Below the pieces are notes generated by a model. It was not told where the DNA came from. It did not search any database and was given only the letters and a program-made list of their open reading frames with translations. A stretch of 6,794 bases of DNA, from contig JADZBR010000100.1 in NCBI GenBank assembly GCA_020852035.1, positions 1-6,794 of the forward strand, read 5' to 3'. This document shows positions 5,082 through 6,794 of this stretch, piece after piece. This DNA is from Caulobacteraceae bacterium (GTDB lineage Bacteria > Pseudomonadota > Alphaproteobacteria > Caulobacterales > Caulobacteraceae). The translations under genes were made by a program, and so were the position numbers. Numbering within the stretch: position 1 is the stretch's first letter; the number at the start of each line of letters is the position of its first letter.

Positions 5082-5969
5082 ATGATCCTGTCCCGCCTGA
5101 CGGCGTTTCTGTTTGCGATCTCGCTGATCGGCCTGGCCGCGCCGCAGGCGGCCAGCGCCATGTCCAGCGACCGCGACGTGCCGCGACTGAAGGCGTTCGG
5201 CGGCTCCTGCGGCGGCTGCGAGCTCTCCGGGCGCAAGATGGCCGGCGTGCGCTTCATCGGCGCCAACTTCAGCCAGGCGACGATGATCGGCTCGAACCTG
5301 CAGGGCGCCACCATCATCGGCGGCAACTTCTCGCGGGCGAACCTGTCGCGCGCCGACGTGCGGGCCGCGGAGATGTCGGGCGCCGACTTCTCCGGTTCCA
5401 ACCTCGCCAACGCCAACCTGACCGGCGCCTCGATGCACGGCGTCAACTTCACCGACGCCAACCTCTCCGGCGCCATCATGACCAGCAGCGAGGCGGTGGG
5501 CGCGACCTTCGTGAAGGCCGACATCAGCGGCGCGGCCTTCCGCTCGGCCGAACTGATCTCGGCCAACTTCAACGCGGTGCGCGCGGCGGGCGCGGACTTC
5601 CGCGAGGCCGATCTGACCGCCGCCAACCTGCGCGACGCGCGCCTGGAACGCTCCTCGTTCCGCGAGGCGGACCTGTCCAGCGCCAACCTGGTGGGGGCGA
5701 TCCTGACCGGCTCGGACTTCACCGACGCCGACCTTTCGCGCGCCCAGCTGCGCGGGGCGGACCTGTCGCGCGCCAAGGGGCTGACGCAGGACCAGCTGGA
5801 CGACGCCTGCAGCGACGGCTCCACGCGCCTGCCCAAGGGGCTGGTGGCGCGCTGCAACCGCGGCACGGCGGTGCTGATGATCAAGCGCAACACGCCGGCC
5901 GTGCGGGTGATGGTGGCTCCCCGCGCGCCGGCGGCGCCCCCGAAACCGCCCAGCGCGCCGCGCTGGTAG
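5082..5969 (+). CDS. Exported pentapeptide-repeat protein (long, with proline-rich tail)
   Basis: 295-aa periplasmic-type protein, 61 bases after its shorter paralog and probably in the same transcript. ATG 5082 gives a signal peptide (R5, hydrophobic core to about 19, likely cut after A26 in AASA|MS). The GTG at 5046 would add 12 residues before it and is less likely, though no strong ribosome site precedes 5082 (only GGGA close by). The mature part has GGSCGGCELSG (C43, C46), then about 185 residues of pentapeptide repeats (47-231; GANFS, RANLS, RADV, GADFS, EADLT), close to 9 coils. The C-cap is GLTQDQLDDACSDGSTRLPKGL with cysteines C243 and C258. A 37-residue tail rich in basic residues and proline follows, ending APRW, absent from the short paralog. 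The function is unknown. The cysteines at both ends may form disulfides that close the solenoid in the oxidising periplasm. Confidence 0.9.
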   Translation: MILSRLTAFLFAISLIGLAAPQAASAMSSDRDVPRLKAFGGSCGGCELSGRKMAGVRFIGANFSQATMIGSNLQGATIIGGNFSRANLSRADVRAAEMSGADFSGSNLANANLTGASMHGVNFTDANLSGAIMTSSEAVGATFVKADISGAAFRSAELISANFNAVRAAGADFREADLTAANLRDARLERSSFREADLSSANLVGAILTGSDFTDADLSRAQLRGADLSRAKGLTQDQLDDACSDGSTRLPKGLVARCNRGTAVLMIKRNTPAVRVMVAPRAPAAPPKPPSAPRW

Positions 5970-5993
5970 GGGCGCACGTTCCACCCTCCCCGT

Positions 5994-6129
5994 CGTCACC
6001 CTAGGCCTTGTGCCTAGGGTCCCTCAGCCCGCTGCTCAGACGGAGCAGAAGAGGCCGGGGTCGCCCGCGACCGCCTTCGACGTCTCGGTGGCGGCAAGAG
6101 GGACCCTAGGCACAAGGCCTAGGATGACG
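5994..6129. repeat. 136-bp REP/BIME-like element: two 32-bp palindromic arms in inverted orientation
   Basis: The left arm (5994-6025) and the reverse complement of the right arm (6098-6129) match at 31 of 32 bases; the single difference is C5999 against the T that pairs from A6124. Each arm is itself a palindrome: ACCCTAGGC/GCCTAGGGT around CTTGT on the left (9 bp, 5998-6020) and a 7-bp version on the right (6105-6123). The 72-base spacer holds a further hairpin, CTGCTC (6032-6037) with GAGCAG (6043-6048). It fills the gap between the convergent pentapeptide gene and aspS. The CGTCAYCCTAGG...CCTAGGGTCC layout resembles REP palindromes I remember from caulobacterial and sphingomonad genomes. 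No flanking target duplication or T-run is visible. Confidence 0.8.
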
Positions 6130-6148
6130 GAGTGGGAGTAGCGCGGCC

Positions 6149-6794
6149 TCAGCCCGCCTTGATGGGCGGCGCGAGGCGGATGTGCAGTTCTTTCAGCTGC
6201 TTATCCATCACTTCTGAAGGCGCGTTCATCAAGAGGTCCTGCCCCTGCTGGTTCAGCGGGAAGGCGATCACCTCGCGGATGCTCTGCACGCCGGCCAGCA
6301 GCATGACGATGCGGTCGACGCCCGGGGCCATGCCGGCGTGCGGCGGGGCACCATAGCGGAAGGCGTTGAACAGGCCGCCGAACTGCTCCTCGACCTCGGC
6401 TTCCGAATAGCCGGCGATCTCGAAGGCGCGGACCATCACGTCCGGGCGGTGGTTCCGCACCGCGCCGGAGCACAGCTCCACGCCGTTGACGACGATGTCG
6501 TACTGGTAGGCGAGGATCTCCAGCGGGTCCTTGGTGTTCAGCGCCTCCAACTCGCCCTGCGGCATCGAGAACGGGTTGTGGGAGAAGTCGACGTGGTTCT
6601 TCTCCTCGTTGAACTCGAACATCGGGAAATCGACGATCCAGCAGAAGTCGAAGCGGTTCTCGTCGACAAGGCCGAGGTCGGTGCCGACCTTGGTGCGGGC
6701 GAGCCCGGCGAACTTGTAGAAGGCTTTCGGATCGCCGCCGACGAAGAAGGCCGCATCGCCCACCTTCAGGCCGAGTTGGTCGCGGATTGCCGAG
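6149..6794 (-). CDS. aspS: Aspartyl-tRNA synthetase, C-terminal part (5' end outside window)
   Basis: 215 codons of a class IIb aminoacyl-tRNA synthetase that charges tRNA-Asp in the cytoplasm, open at the window edge (first full codon at 6793-6791). The visible part covers the end of the bacterial-type GAD insertion (GDAAFFVGGDPKAFYKFAGL), the active-site strands with FDFCWIVDFPMFEFNEE, the HNPFSMP segment, VVNGVELCSGAVRNH, and motif 3 (GMAPGVDRIVMLLAG) with its arginine, ending in IREVIAFPLNQQGQDLLMNAPS and ELHIRL. This is a normal bacterial AspRS C-terminus. Alphaproteobacterial AspRS is often non-discriminating (it also charges tRNA-Asn for GatCAB), but the residues that decide this are outside the window. 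The gene converges on the pentapeptide pair; only the repeat element separates them. Confidence 0.97.
   Translation of the reverse strand, partial: SAIRDQLGLKVGDAAFFVGGDPKAFYKFAGLARTKVGTDLGLVDENRFDFCWIVDFPMFEFNEEKNHVDFSHNPFSMPQGELEALNTKDPLEILAYQYDIVVNGVELCSGAVRNHRPDVMVRAFEIAGYSEAEVEEQFGGLFNAFRYGAPPHAGMAPGVDRIVMLLAGVQSIREVIAFPLNQQGQDLLMNAPSEVMDKQLKELHIRLAPPIKAG

Noticed and set aside
4941..5999. Long minus-strand open frames (352 and 302 codons) opposite the second pentapeptide gene
   Set aside because: Their periodic composition is the reverse-strand image of the pentapeptide codons. No ribosome site or family features are seen.
5985..6140. Target-site duplication or CRISPR interpretation of the paired palindromes
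   Set aside because: The flanks show no direct duplication, and there are only two arms in inverted, not direct, orientation with one spacer, so it is neither a CRISPR array nor a demonstrable transposon.

Overview
This window is GC-rich chromosomal DNA (roughly 70 percent G+C by eye) from an alphaproteobacterium, most likely of the Caulobacterales (Caulobacter/Phenylobacterium-like). The clues are the gene order accC - aat - DUF2155 - NDUFA12-type complex I subunit, the alphaproteobacterial style of AspRS and of the B12-dependent ribonucleotide reductase (RNR) relative, and the intergenic palindromes. All identifications come from reading the sequence against remembered family features. No search was run.

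Layout. 1-206 (+) is the 3' end of accC (biotin carboxylase), overlapped by 14 bases by aat (193-843, +), the leucyl/phenylalanyl-tRNA-protein transferase of the N-degron pathway. Facing it on the minus strand is a two-gene unit transcribed from about 1840 leftwards: an NDUFA12/B17.2-type complex I accessory subunit (1412-1804, GTG start), then a secreted proline-rich DUF2155 protein (780-1406), whose 3' end overlaps aat by 64 bp tail to tail. A 168-bp divergent intergenic region follows. Then comes a large plus-strand gene (1973-4414, 813 aa) that looks like a catalytically dead paralog of the B12-dependent class II RNR (NrdJ). Its TSCPD and zinc-ribbon C-terminus is very well kept. The body aligns only faintly to NrdJ and lacks the catalytic cysteine motifs.

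A hairpin terminator (4424-4470) ends that gene. It is immediately followed by a candidate sigma-54 (-24/-12) promoter (4470-4486) for two tandem exported pentapeptide-repeat proteins (4532-5020 and 5082-5969). These share an N-terminal CxxC cap and a C-terminal Gly-Leu-Thr...Cys...Cys cap. The 179-bp convergent gap after them holds a 136-bp element made of two 32-bp palindromic arms in inverted orientation (REP/BIME-like). The window closes with the 3' part of aspS (aspartyl-tRNA synthetase) on the minus strand.

Most of the window is housekeeping (fatty-acid synthesis, protein turnover, respiration, translation). The unusual parts are the pseudo-RNR, the paired cysteine-capped periplasmic pentapeptide proteins with their possible RpoN promoter, and the paired palindromic repeat.
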